This document shows, one piece after another, positions 45,156 to 52,136 of a stretch of DNA of 64,000 bases (within the stretch, counting starts at the first letter, position 1; each line of letters starts with the position of its first letter). The notes below the pieces were generated by a model that had not been told where the DNA came from, did not search any database, and saw only the letters and a list, made by a program, of their open reading frames with translations. The translations under genes were made by a program, and so were the position numbers. Source of the stretch: a bacterium (GTDB lineage: Bacteria > SZUA-79 > Acidulodesulfobacterales > Acidulodesulfobacteraceae). Where the stretch lies: the NCBI GenBank assembly GCA_021777135.1, contig JAJYDX010000001.1, forward strand, positions 62,001-126,000, written 5' to 3'.

Positions 45156-46103
45156 TTAGCGCCCCGGAAGGTTTATTCTTTCTATTTTAATCCTGTCTAT
45201 AAGCCCGTTTACTAATTCCATAGTAAAAAGCTCCGTTCCGGGCATTTGAACAGTTCCGGAACCGCATGCTATACCCAGCCTTAAAGCGTCTTCAGAGCCG
45301 CCTCCGTTTGCAATAACGCTTAAAATGCCGGCAACCATTGAATCACCGGCTCCTACTCTTGAAACCACGGGGACCTCTGGAGCGGAGGCATAAAAAATGC
45401 CTTCTTTAGATGCAAGCATAGCACCTTTATGTCCCAGCGATATAAATACATATTCTATGCCTGAATTATAAATATCTGCCGCCACGGAAGCAATTTCAAG
45501 ATTAGATGTTAAATTTCTTTTAACTAGCCTTTCGAGTTCATGAATATTAGGCTTTATAATAAAGGGCTTTGATTTAACGGCACTACTTAACAATGAGCCG
45601 TCGGCATCCACAAGACATTTTATCCCTGCGTTACTCAAGCGCGTACACAATATGTTATATATATCAGATGTAAGATTTAAGGGTGGTGAGCCTGTCAAAA
45701 CTGCGTAACCTTCCTTTGAATAAAGATAAAGATCCTTTTCTAATTTATCGAGAATTGAAAAACCCATTGAGGGACCCATACCGTTTATTTCATATTGGGA
45801 AACGGGTTCGCTTTGCTGGATAACACAGTTTATTCTGGTCTCGCCGTCTTCCCATATAAAATGCGGGTCATCCAACTCGTTTTTAAGGATATCGGAAATG
45901 AGCGTGCCTATTTTTCCAGCTAAAACACAGCATGTGGCTGCTCTTACATTTAATCTTTTAAATGCCCTTGAAACATTTATTCCATTTCCGCCAGGATCAA
46001 ACCTCGTTTCGAAAGAATGAATTTTTTCGTCATCCACTAATTTTTGAATTTTATAAGTTACGTCTAATGCTGGATTAAGAGATAATACGGCAATATTTGC
46101 CAA
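45156..46103 (-). CDS. PfkB-family sugar kinase, 1-phosphofructokinase-like
   Basis: A 315-residue ribokinase-fold kinase. The N-terminal NPALDVTYKI and GGNGINVSRAFKRL (second glycine motif) and the C-terminal RVGAGDSMVAGILSV, with catalytic Asp, match the 1-phosphofructokinase/tagatose-6-phosphate kinase group. The exact sugar phosphate is uncertain; no PTS or other hexose genes adjoin. It starts the reverse-strand run that includes nfo and bfr, though 79 bp separate it from nfo. Confidence 0.9.
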   Translation of the reverse strand: MANIAVLSLNPALDVTYKIQKLVDDEKIHSFETRFDPGGNGINVSRAFKRLNVRAATCCVLAGKIGTLISDILKNELDDPHFIWEDGETRINCVIQQSEPVSQYEINGMGPSMGFSILDKLEKDLYLYSKEGYAVLTGSPPLNLTSDIYNILCTRLSNAGIKCLVDADGSLLSSAVKSKPFIIKPNIHELERLVKRNLTSNLEIASVAADIYNSGIEYVFISLGHKGAMLASKEGIFYASAPEVPVVSRVGAGDSMVAGILSVIANGGGSEDALRLGIACGSGTVQMPGTELFTMELVNGLIDRIKIERINLPGR

Positions 46104-46305
46104 AATTTACTCCTTTAAAATATATGCGTTAAATAATTTTTGTTATTATAATGTTTTAATGCCTTTAAATTATCTAGCGTTAATTATATCAACAAAATTT
46201 ATAATAATACAAATTTATACTACGGTATATTTACACCGGATTATTTTTTATATGATGCCAATTAAAAAATATATTGACATTCATATATATTTATTTTAAT
46301 ATATA

Positions 46306-46327
46306 ATTATTAGCATATGCTAATAAT
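46306..46327. promoter_or_regulatory. 22-bp perfect palindrome upstream of DUF134 gene
   Basis: The palindrome has half-site ATTATTAGCAT and lies 20 bp before the DUF134 start. A TTGACA at 46274-46279 with AT-rich -10-like sequence near 46297-46307 overlaps it. It is a likely operator over the promoter, perhaps for the DUF134 protein itself. Confidence 0.5.
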
Positions 46328-46346
46328 ATAATTTATTTCCATAATT

Positions 46347-46646
46347 ATGAGACCTTATAAGTGTAGAAAAATAGGAAAAGAACCTGAAATAAAATTTTTT
46401 AAGCCTAATGGGATTCCATCTAAACTGCTAGCAAAAGTAGTATTGACGGTTGACGAGTTTGAAGCCCTGAGACTAGCTGATTTAAAAGGCTTATATCAGG
46501 AAGAAGCTGCTAAAAAAATGAATATATCACGTCAAACGTTTGGCAATATAATAAATTCTGCTCATTATAAGATAGCAGATTGCATAGTTAACGCTAAAGC
46601 TTTAAAAATAGAAGGGGGTGAAATAGAAATTAAAAAGGATTTTTAA
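46347..46646 (+). CDS. DUF134 DNA-binding protein
   Basis: A 99-residue DUF134 protein. The family core VDEFEALRLADLKGLYQEEAAKKMNISRQTFGNIINSAHYKIADCI contains a sigma-factor-like helix-turn-helix. DUF134 genes are commonly followed by a NifX/NifB-domain metal-cofactor-binding protein, exactly as here (45 bp gap). The pair is thought to be a metal- or cofactor-responsive regulator with its ligand-binding partner, but the ligand is not known. A palindromic site directly upstream suggests autoregulation. Confidence 0.9.
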   Translation: MRPYKCRKIGKEPEIKFFKPNGIPSKLLAKVVLTVDEFEALRLADLKGLYQEEAAKKMNISRQTFGNIINSAHYKIADCIVNAKALKIEGGEIEIKKDF

Positions 46647-46691
46647 ATATTAATAAAGACAATTCTAATTTAAATTACAAGGAGATAAATT

Positions 46692-47078
46692 ATGAGATTA
46701 TGTATTCCAACATTAAATTTTGAAGCTGTAAAAATTAGCAAGCATTTTGGCAGCGCTCCCTATTTTTTTATATACGACACAGAAACAGGGACATCTGAAG
46801 TAATTACAAATTCAAATAAAAACCACGAACATAATATGTGTAATCCAGTCGGTTCAATAACAGAAAAAAATGTTAATGCGGTCGTTTGTTACGGTATAGG
46901 CGAAGGAGCAATTAGAAATCTGGAGTATAACAATATTAAGGTTTATAAGACCGATAAAAATTTAATTTCCGATATACTTAATGACGTAAAAGAAAATAAA
47001 TTTTCAACCTTTGAATATGGTCACACCTGTTCATCGCATAACAAACATGTTGGTTCTGGTTGTTCGCACTCACATTAA
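46692..47078 (+). CDS. NifX/NifB-like iron-molybdenum cofactor-binding protein
   Basis: A 128-residue protein of the dinitrogenase iron-molybdenum cofactor-binding family. MRLCIPTLNFEAVKISKHFGSAPYFFIYDTETG opens the domain, and VVCYGIGEGAIRNLEYNNIKVY follows. A His/Cys-rich tail (HTCSSHNKHVGSGCSHSH) adds potential metal ligands. Such stand-alone members occur in organisms without nitrogenase and pair with DUF134. It is followed by a strong bidirectional terminator. Confidence 0.9.
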   Translation: MRLCIPTLNFEAVKISKHFGSAPYFFIYDTETGTSEVITNSNKNHEHNMCNPVGSITEKNVNAVVCYGIGEGAIRNLEYNNIKVYKTDKNLISDILNDVKENKFSTFEYGHTCSSHNKHVGSGCSHSH

Positions 47079-47116
47079 CGATTTAAGTTGCTTAATGTAT
47101 TGTTTGATTTTTTTAA

Positions 47117-47181
47117 AAAATCACCCGCCGTTATTAATTTCAAATAATTCAATATTATTAAAAATTATGGCGGGTGATTTT
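47117..47181. terminator. Bidirectional terminator between NifX-like gene and RiPP operon
   Basis: AAAATCACCCGCC (47117-47129) pairs exactly with GGCGGGTGATTTT (47169-47181). The flanks are A-rich on the left and T-rich on the right, so the hairpin can stop transcription from both sides. It marks the 3' end of the precursor peptide transcript. Confidence 0.8.
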
Positions 47182-47215
47182 ATTAACGCAACCTGCGCTA
47201 TTTTTTACATTCCTT

Positions 47216-47320
47216 TCAGGAATAGCACGAATCCTTCATCCCATAGCCTTCAACAATTATGCTGTAAAATTCTTCGGCGAGGATTTCCTGAAGTAGTGGT
47301 TTTTCATAAGTTTTTTTCAT
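47216..47320 (-). CDS. Putative RiPP precursor peptide, 34 residues
   Basis: A 34-codon gene too short for ordinary callers. The ribosome-binding site AAAGGAGGTGA is near-perfect and the ATG is 7 bases after it. The N-terminus MKKTYEKPLLQEILAEE has the Lys-x-x-Y-x-KP-x-L pattern common in leader peptides bound by PqqD-type domains. The C-terminal EGYGMKDSCYS is a plausible core, with a single Cys32 and Tyr26 and Tyr33 as modifiable side chains. It begins 28 bp after the PqqD-like gene and is third in transcription order (maturase, PqqD, peptide). A strong terminator follows it 35 bp downstream. Product chemistry is unknown. Confidence 0.8.
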   Translation of the reverse strand: MKKTYEKPLLQEILAEEFYSIIVEGYGMKDSCYS

Positions 47321-47348
47321 GAATTTTCACCTCCTTTTTGGTTGAAAG

Positions 47349-47612
47349 TCATATAATGAATATATATTTTTTTTCTAAAAGAGTATTTATTAAGAAGTTA
47401 AAATCGTTATAAATATTTTCTGACGAAACGTCGAAAATGCCAGAAATTTTTTTTAGAATCATTTCTTCGTCCCACACACCGTCACATAAAGATAAAATTT
47501 CATACGATAACTCATTAAGCTTAAAGATATTACCATTAACGTTATCGAATAGAAAATATTTTCCTTTCTCGTTTCTGATGCCTATGGAGTCGGAAAGTTT
47601 AAATTTCCTCAT
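47349..47612 (-). CDS. PqqD-like RiPP recognition element
   Basis: An 87-residue stand-alone PqqD-family protein, the domain that binds RiPP leader peptides and delivers them to a radical SAM maturase. The signature is KGKYFLFDNVNGNIFKLNELSYEILSLCDG (beta hairpin then helix), followed by ILKKISGIFDVSSENIYNDFNFLINTLLEKKYI. It lies between the radical SAM/SPASM gene (44 bp) and the precursor peptide (28 bp), giving a complete recognition-modification-substrate set. Length is typical. Confidence 0.88.
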   Translation of the reverse strand: MRKFKLSDSIGIRNEKGKYFLFDNVNGNIFKLNELSYEILSLCDGVWDEEMILKKISGIFDVSSENIYNDFNFLINTLLEKKYIFII

Positions 47613-47656
47613 AAATGCTATAAGTCACAAGTTTTAAAATAACGAAATTATTATTA

Positions 47657-48673
47657 TTAAATCCAGCACTGCGGGTCCTTTGAATTTAAATCATTACTGA
47701 CATAATAGCTTACGGCCTTGCACCCGCCGCACCTATCTATATGTACGCAACCGGCACATTCATTTTCGTCGCTTCTTTTTCTTAACTTCCATAAAATTTC
47801 CGAGTTATACCATACTTTAAAGAGACCGTCCGTTAATATGTTTCCGAGCGGAAGATAAAGCCTTCTGCACGGCAGCAAAGTGCCGTCATAAAGAATGCAA
47901 AGGGACGATAATCCTATAGGACAATAGCCGCCCGCATTTTCATCTATTAGGTTCCATAACGGTCTTGAAGTTGCAAGTTTTATGTCTTTATTGTCAAATG
48001 CAATTTTTGCGGCATTATAAACATTGGAGTAAACTTTTTTTAATTCAGAAGCTTCAATAAAAAATTCATCTTTTTCGATATCATTCATAGGCGTCATTCT
48101 TTCAACCGTTAAAGCGTCAATATTCAAACAATCAGCTAATTTAGGCATTTTTTCAGCAGATTCTATATTTTTTTTGTGCAGTGTAAACATAACCACTGTT
48201 TTAATTCCAGCATTTTTAAGAATTTTAATTGAATCAGTGGTTCTCAAAAATGTTCCAGTTCCTCTAACCGCATCGTGTGATTCCTCATCGTGTCCATCAA
48301 GCGATAATTGAACTTCTGCTAATTTCTTATAGTTTTTAAGCTTTTCGACTAAGCTATTATCTAAAAGGGTTCCGTTAGTTAAAATAGCCATATTCTTAAA
48401 ATTATCGGACTTTTCGATTAAATCCATTAAATAGAAAAGTCCGTCGGGCTGCAAAAAAGGCTCTCCTCCTGTAAGCGAAACAAAACATTTCATTTTCCAC
48501 TTTGCCATCGCTTCGTCTAATTTTAAAAAAATTGATTTTAAGATGTTTAAATCTAATTTTTTATGGCTATAGTCGCTCTGATAACAGTGTATGCATCTTA
48601 GATTGCATGAATCTATAAAATGCCACTGAACATAAAACTCTAAATCTTTATTTATATTATCGTAGGCATCCAT
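47657..48673 (-). CDS. Radical SAM/SPASM peptide maturase
   Basis: A 338-residue radical SAM enzyme with a SPASM domain. The cluster motif CNLRCIHC lies near residue 19-26, followed by SLTGGEP (SAM binding). The C-terminal third holds the seven-cysteine SPASM pattern: GGYCPIG, LPCRR, ECAGCVHIDRCGGC and a final Cys in PQCW, which ligate two auxiliary [4Fe-4S] clusters. Such enzymes form thioether or C-C crosslinks, or cleave, in ribosomal peptides. With the adjoining PqqD protein and peptide it forms a RiPP cassette. A promoter (48715-48742) lies in the 102-bp gap upstream. Confidence 0.93.
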   Translation of the reverse strand: MDAYDNINKDLEFYVQWHFIDSCNLRCIHCYQSDYSHKKLDLNILKSIFLKLDEAMAKWKMKCFVSLTGGEPFLQPDGLFYLMDLIEKSDNFKNMAILTNGTLLDNSLVEKLKNYKKLAEVQLSLDGHDEESHDAVRGTGTFLRTTDSIKILKNAGIKTVVMFTLHKKNIESAEKMPKLADCLNIDALTVERMTPMNDIEKDEFFIEASELKKVYSNVYNAAKIAFDNKDIKLATSRPLWNLIDENAGGYCPIGLSSLCILYDGTLLPCRRLYLPLGNILTDGLFKVWYNSEILWKLRKRSDENECAGCVHIDRCGGCKAVSYYVSNDLNSKDPQCWI

Positions 48674-48714
48674 AAATAGTTGTCCTGCTAATATATAATA
48701 ATAGCTTTAATAAA

Positions 48715-48742
48715 ATTATATAGCGTATTTTTGAATAATCAA
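48715..48742 (-). promoter_or_regulatory. Candidate promoter of the RiPP cassette
   Basis: Reverse-strand TTGATT (complement of 48737-48742) and TATAAT (complement of 48715-48720) are 16 bases apart, about 40 bases before the maturase start. It would allow the cassette to be expressed independently of the upstream GcvH-like and thioredoxin-like genes. Confidence 0.5.
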
Positions 48743-48775
48743 CGGCAGATAAGTTTGAGCCTAGGTTTTCTTTGT

Positions 48776-49039
48776 TTATGAAAAGTCTAGCAGTTCCGAG
48801 GCTTCTTCTTTGGTAGGAATACCGACGAATGAAAGTTTTCCGTCGATAATTGTTGAAGGAACGCTTCTAATATATAATTCAATCGACAATCTCCTGCCTT
48901 CAGGTTCGGCAACATCTAAAGACTTGTAGTTAAAATTTTTGCGCTCATCAAAAAGCCTTTTCCATGCGTTATCTGCCGGAATGCACTCTTCGCACCATTT
49001 TGAAACTAAAAGTATAACTTCGTGTCTTTTGCCTTGCAT
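48776..49039 (-). CDS. Thioredoxin/glutaredoxin-fold small redox protein
   Basis: An 87-residue thioredoxin-fold protein. The active-site-like C16-E-E-C19 (VSKWCEECIPADNAWKRLF) and the cis-Pro segment IRSVPSTIIDGKLSFVG are recognisable. The CEEC dipeptide differs from the CGPC of thioredoxin and the CPYC of glutaredoxin. It begins 33 bp after the lipoyl-carrier-like gene, so the two are probably co-transcribed. It could reduce the carrier's dithiolane or a disulfide in a partner; this is inference. Confidence 0.8.
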   Translation of the reverse strand: MQGKRHEVILLVSKWCEECIPADNAWKRLFDERKNFNYKSLDVAEPEGRRLSIELYIRSVPSTIIDGKLSFVGIPTKEEASELLDFS

Positions 49040-49072
49040 AGCTCTATTTTACGCAGATTTTCCTATTTGATA

Positions 49073-49522
49073 TTATTGGCTGGAGCATCTCATACATTGA
49101 ATCTGGCCTTTCATAATTTTTTCCTTATATCTTTCAACTGCTTCTTTTCCCGTCAGCAAACTGTTCAACTCGCTCATATCCGAAGCCTTAACCTTACTCA
49201 CCCATGCATCCTTATAAGGTGATACATTTAAAAGAAGTGGGTCTTTTAAGAGGGCATCGTTAACCTCAACGATTTCTCCGGATACAGGCGAAGGAATAGG
49301 TCCTACCCATTTGCCGCTTTCTATTGTGGCGGTATTTCCTCTTTTCTGGACATTGCTTCCTATTTTTTTAAACGTTACATGTAAAATCTTTCCTGCCTGT
49401 GTTTGGGCAACGTCGGTCATTCCGAGCATAACGATATTATTTTCAAGCGGCTTTGCCCAAGTGTCTTTTTCTACATCGTAATATAAATCCTCTGGAAGTT
49501 CGCAACCCTGCACCTCGGCCAT
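49073..49522 (-). CDS. GcvH-like lipoyl carrier, LbpA type
   Basis: A 149-residue lipoyl-domain protein. The lipoylation site is Lys71 in TIESGKWVGPIPSPVSGEIVEVN. True glycine-cleavage H proteins usually have ESVKA there; the ESGKWVGP variant resembles, from memory, the LbpA lipoate-binding proteins of sulfur oxidation by sulfur-oxidising heterodisulfide-reductase-like systems. The C-terminus ends CMRCSSQ, with a CxxC at 143-146. No gcvT or gcvP and no hdr-like genes are in the window. It is followed by a thioredoxin-like gene and then the RiPP cassette. The role is uncertain. Confidence 0.75.
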   Translation of the reverse strand: MAEVQGCELPEDLYYDVEKDTWAKPLENNIVMLGMTDVAQTQAGKILHVTFKKIGSNVQKRGNTATIESGKWVGPIPSPVSGEIVEVNDALLKDPLLLNVSPYKDAWVSKVKASDMSELNSLLTGKEAVERYKEKIMKGQIQCMRCSSQ

Positions 49523-49607
49523 TTTTATCCCCTATATTTGAAAATCAATAAATTAAAATTTTTTAGGATTATATATTATAAGTATAACATAATTTAATTG
49601 ATTATCC

Positions 49608-49621
49608 TTTTGCTAGCAAAA
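49608..49621. promoter_or_regulatory. 14-bp palindrome in the GcvH/hemerythrin divergent gap
   Basis: TTTTGCTAGCAAAA is a perfect palindrome. About 30 bp to its right TTGAT-AAA-ATCAA (49649-49661) resembles an FNR-type site but with a 3- rather than 4-base spacer. Either could be a regulator site for the hemerythrin gene; evidence is weak. Confidence 0.3.
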
Positions 49622-49692
49622 AAATTTTTAGGATTTAAATCAAATATTTTGATAAAATCAATTTATAAAAATAAATTGGAGGTTTTTCATAT

Positions 49693-50187
49693 ATGGATAC
49701 AAACCTAGACCCTATTACCGCTTTAAAAAGCGACCATGAAGCCGTAAGAGCCGTTTTGAATAATCTCGGCGGATATTTAAAAAAAATAAGTTCTGTTTCA
49801 TCTGACGGTCTTAGAAACAATCTAATAAATCAGCTTAATGAAATAACTGCTTTTATCGATAGAGACTTGGAAATACACTTCAAAAAAGAGGAGGAGGCAT
49901 TATTCCCAGTTTTGGGCAATTATATTGGAACAGAAACCGGTCCTGTTCATGTAATGCTTATAGAACACAAAAATAGCAGGGAACTTTCGTCGGAGTTTAA
50001 ATTAAAAATTAACGGATATCAGCAAAGCAAGGATTTTAAGCCTATAACAGACATCGGAAATTCTTTTATTAAGCTTCTTTCGGAACATATAGATAAAGAA
50101 GAAAATATACTTTTCAATATGGCAGATATTCAATTATCGCAGAATGAAAAGCGCGGTATAATGCTAAAAATGCTCGCTATAAAATAA
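49693..50187 (+). CDS. Hemerythrin-like (HHE) protein
   Basis: A 164-residue four-helix hemerythrin HHE-domain protein that binds a di-iron centre for oxygen, NO or iron handling. Candidate ligands fall in the expected pattern: His15 (KSDHEAVR), His62 and Glu66 (EIHFKKEEEALFP), His92 (LIEHKNSR), and His132 and Glu136 (SEHIDKEENILF). A strong TTGGAGG site precedes the ATG. It is divergent from the lipoyl-carrier gene. In anaerobes such proteins often protect against oxygen or nitric oxide. Confidence 0.9.
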   Translation: MDTNLDPITALKSDHEAVRAVLNNLGGYLKKISSVSSDGLRNNLINQLNEITAFIDRDLEIHFKKEEEALFPVLGNYIGTETGPVHVMLIEHKNSRELSSEFKLKINGYQQSKDFKPITDIGNSFIKLLSEHIDKEENILFNMADIQLSQNEKRGIMLKMLAIK

Positions 50188-50289
50188 AAATATCGCAAAA
50201 TTATGCTCAATCTTCTTTTTAGAATGTGAATATGTTGAGGGTAAGTTTTTCTGCCTATCCGCTGGATGTTTCTCGTAACGCTTATAGTT

Positions 50290-51282
50290 TTAAGATACGG
50301 GAATATAAATTTTTTCAAGCATTTCGTTATATTCTCTTTTAACGTCGCTATAAACCGTTATTCCTCCTCCGCTTCTATAATAATAGTTTTCGCCGTTTCT
50401 TTCTATAAATCTTATCATAACGGAACTTTTTAAGGTTTCCCCGTCATATATTCCAAAAATACCGGTATAATAACCTCTGTTTTGCAGTTCCGTATCTTTT
50501 ATAATTTCTAAAGTTTTTCTTTTAGGCGCTCCACAAATAGAACCTGCAGGAAGCATACCATAAAAGATATCTCCAAAACGGTTATTAAATTCAGGTTTAA
50601 TTTTACCTTCAATTTCTGAAGTCATCTGCAATAATTTTCCAAAATTAGTTTTGACAGTTTCCGTAAAACAAAATCTGTTAACTCTTACATTATTGCAGGC
50701 GATATTTAAATCATTTCTTAAAAGATCAACGACAGTTAAATGCTCTGCTCGTTCTTTTTTATCGTTTAAAAGAATTTTTTTTGCGTCCGGAATGCCGGCA
50801 TCAATGGTTCCTTTTATAGGATAGGTATAAATTTTTCCGCGGGTTATATTGATAAAAGTTTCGGGGGAAAATAAAACAAACTCGTTGTAAAAATTCTTGA
50901 AATAAAGCTTATATTTAGATTTGCTTCTATAAAAAATTTCCAGCAAGCTCAAATTAATATTAATATGGTTCTTAAAGGTTAAATTCACAAGATATGAATT
51001 GCCTTCCCTTTCATTTTTAACGACGTTATCAAAGGCTTTTTCATAAATTTCGAACGAAACTGGATTTTTTTGTATTTCTAATTCATTTTTATACGGCATA
51101 CTATCGACATCTTCAATGTAATTCTTAGCGCCGTCTATGAAATATTTTAAACAAAAATTTTTTGCTTCCGACAACTCCATAATAATCGGAAATTTCATTT
51201 CAAAATCTATAATAAAAAGGAATTTAATCCCGTTTATTCCATAAAAGTTCATTTTTTCCACGGAATTAGAGTCTAAAATCAT
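50290..51282 (-). CDS. pabB: Aminodeoxychorismate synthase component I (short PabB)
   Basis: A 330-residue chorismate-utilising enzyme. PabB converts chorismate plus ammonia to 4-amino-4-deoxychorismate for folate. Conserved blocks are FSPETFINITRGKIYTYPIKGT, the LLNDKKERAEHLTVVDLLRNDL region, LPAGSICGAPKRKTLEII and the C-terminal RNRGYYTGIFGI-like stretch. It lacks the N-terminal tryptophan-binding-type extension of the 450-residue E. coli enzyme, matching the short PabB of epsilon- and some deltaproteobacteria. It lies 77 bp after pabC on the same strand. The glutamine amidotransferase PabA is not adjacent. Confidence 0.9.
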   Translation of the reverse strand: MILDSNSVEKMNFYGINGIKFLFIIDFEMKFPIIMELSEAKNFCLKYFIDGAKNYIEDVDSMPYKNELEIQKNPVSFEIYEKAFDNVVKNEREGNSYLVNLTFKNHININLSLLEIFYRSKSKYKLYFKNFYNEFVLFSPETFINITRGKIYTYPIKGTIDAGIPDAKKILLNDKKERAEHLTVVDLLRNDLNIACNNVRVNRFCFTETVKTNFGKLLQMTSEIEGKIKPEFNNRFGDIFYGMLPAGSICGAPKRKTLEIIKDTELQNRGYYTGIFGIYDGETLKSSVMIRFIERNGENYYYRSGGGITVYSDVKREYNEMLEKIYIPVS

Positions 51283-51359
51283 ACCTGATCGTATTTTGCT
51301 ACAGTTACGTCTTTTTGTGGATTTTCGGTCATCTAAAAAATTATGACTATTTGAATTTA

Positions 51360-51989
51360 TTATAATTCTACGTCGTGTATGTTTATTTCGATATCGCCAG
51401 GATCTAGCATTGCATTTATTAAAGATATTTTTATAAAACGGCTAATGCTGTCAAGCGAAATTTTTTCTTCCATTATATAATTATTTTCCAAAAGATAGCG
51501 TCTTTTTACACCATTTAAAAGGAATGTGGCGGGAGTAATCCATTTTTCTTTTTCATATAAAACTACATTAGAAAAAGACGTGTCGGTTAATGAGCCGTTC
51601 TTTATAAAAAGCACATCGGATTTATCGCCTATCCCCTTTAAAAAAGAATCAATAAGCGTTCTATCTCTGTATTTAAAATCATAATTAAACGACTTATATT
51701 TCATATAAAAATCTGGACCGTCTAAATCGATAATTTTTAATTTTTTAATCGTTCTAATAACATAAGGTGTAATTTCTATATTTTCAATATAATTGGAATA
51801 GGTTAATCTGCATTTATAAGTTCCTGTTTTATATTTATCCGGATTTGGCAATAATAAATTTAAGTCAATTTGTGGATTGAATCCAAAAAAATGATTTATA
51901 GTGTTGTTCACTCTGTTATTGTGGAAATCTATAAGATTATAGCGTCCGTCTATTAATTTAATAGTATCGATAAAATAGGGCATATTCAT
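51360..51989 (-). CDS. pabC: Aminotransferase class IV, PabC-like
   Basis: A 209-residue fold-type IV PLP enzyme, the short form often found beside PabB. It would release pyruvate from aminodeoxychorismate to give 4-aminobenzoate. The lysine in MKYKSFNYDFKYRDR is the probable PLP site, and LFIKNGSLTDTSFSNVVLYEKEKWITPATFLLNGVKRRYLLE is the family C-terminal block. Starts at 51989 or two codons later (MNM). The call rests on fold motifs plus the pabB neighbour. Confidence 0.83.
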   Translation of the reverse strand: MNMPYFIDTIKLIDGRYNLIDFHNNRVNNTINHFFGFNPQIDLNLLLPNPDKYKTGTYKCRLTYSNYIENIEITPYVIRTIKKLKIIDLDGPDFYMKYKSFNYDFKYRDRTLIDSFLKGIGDKSDVLFIKNGSLTDTSFSNVVLYEKEKWITPATFLLNGVKRRYLLENNYIMEEKISLDSISRFIKISLINAMLDPGDIEINIHDVEL

Positions 51990-52136
51990 ATATATTAAAT
52001 TCTTGCTATTTTGAACAGATAATTTAATTACTTTTAAAGTTTATTTAAAATTTAATTTTACTATAATAATGATCTTTAATAAAATAATATTGTTACTTTG
52101 CTTGAAAAAACCTTTAATTATGATAGCATTATAGGT

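Noticed and set aside
47011-47322. A 103-codon plus-strand frame downstream of the NifX-like gene
   Set aside because: It runs antisense through the terminator hairpin and the precursor peptide gene, has no ribosome-binding site of its own, and its composition is not protein-like.
49073-49522. Glycine cleavage H protein as a firm call
   Set aside because: The lipoyl segment reads ESGKWVGP, the protein has a CxxC tail, and no gcvT or gcvP genes are near, so a specialised carrier is more likely.
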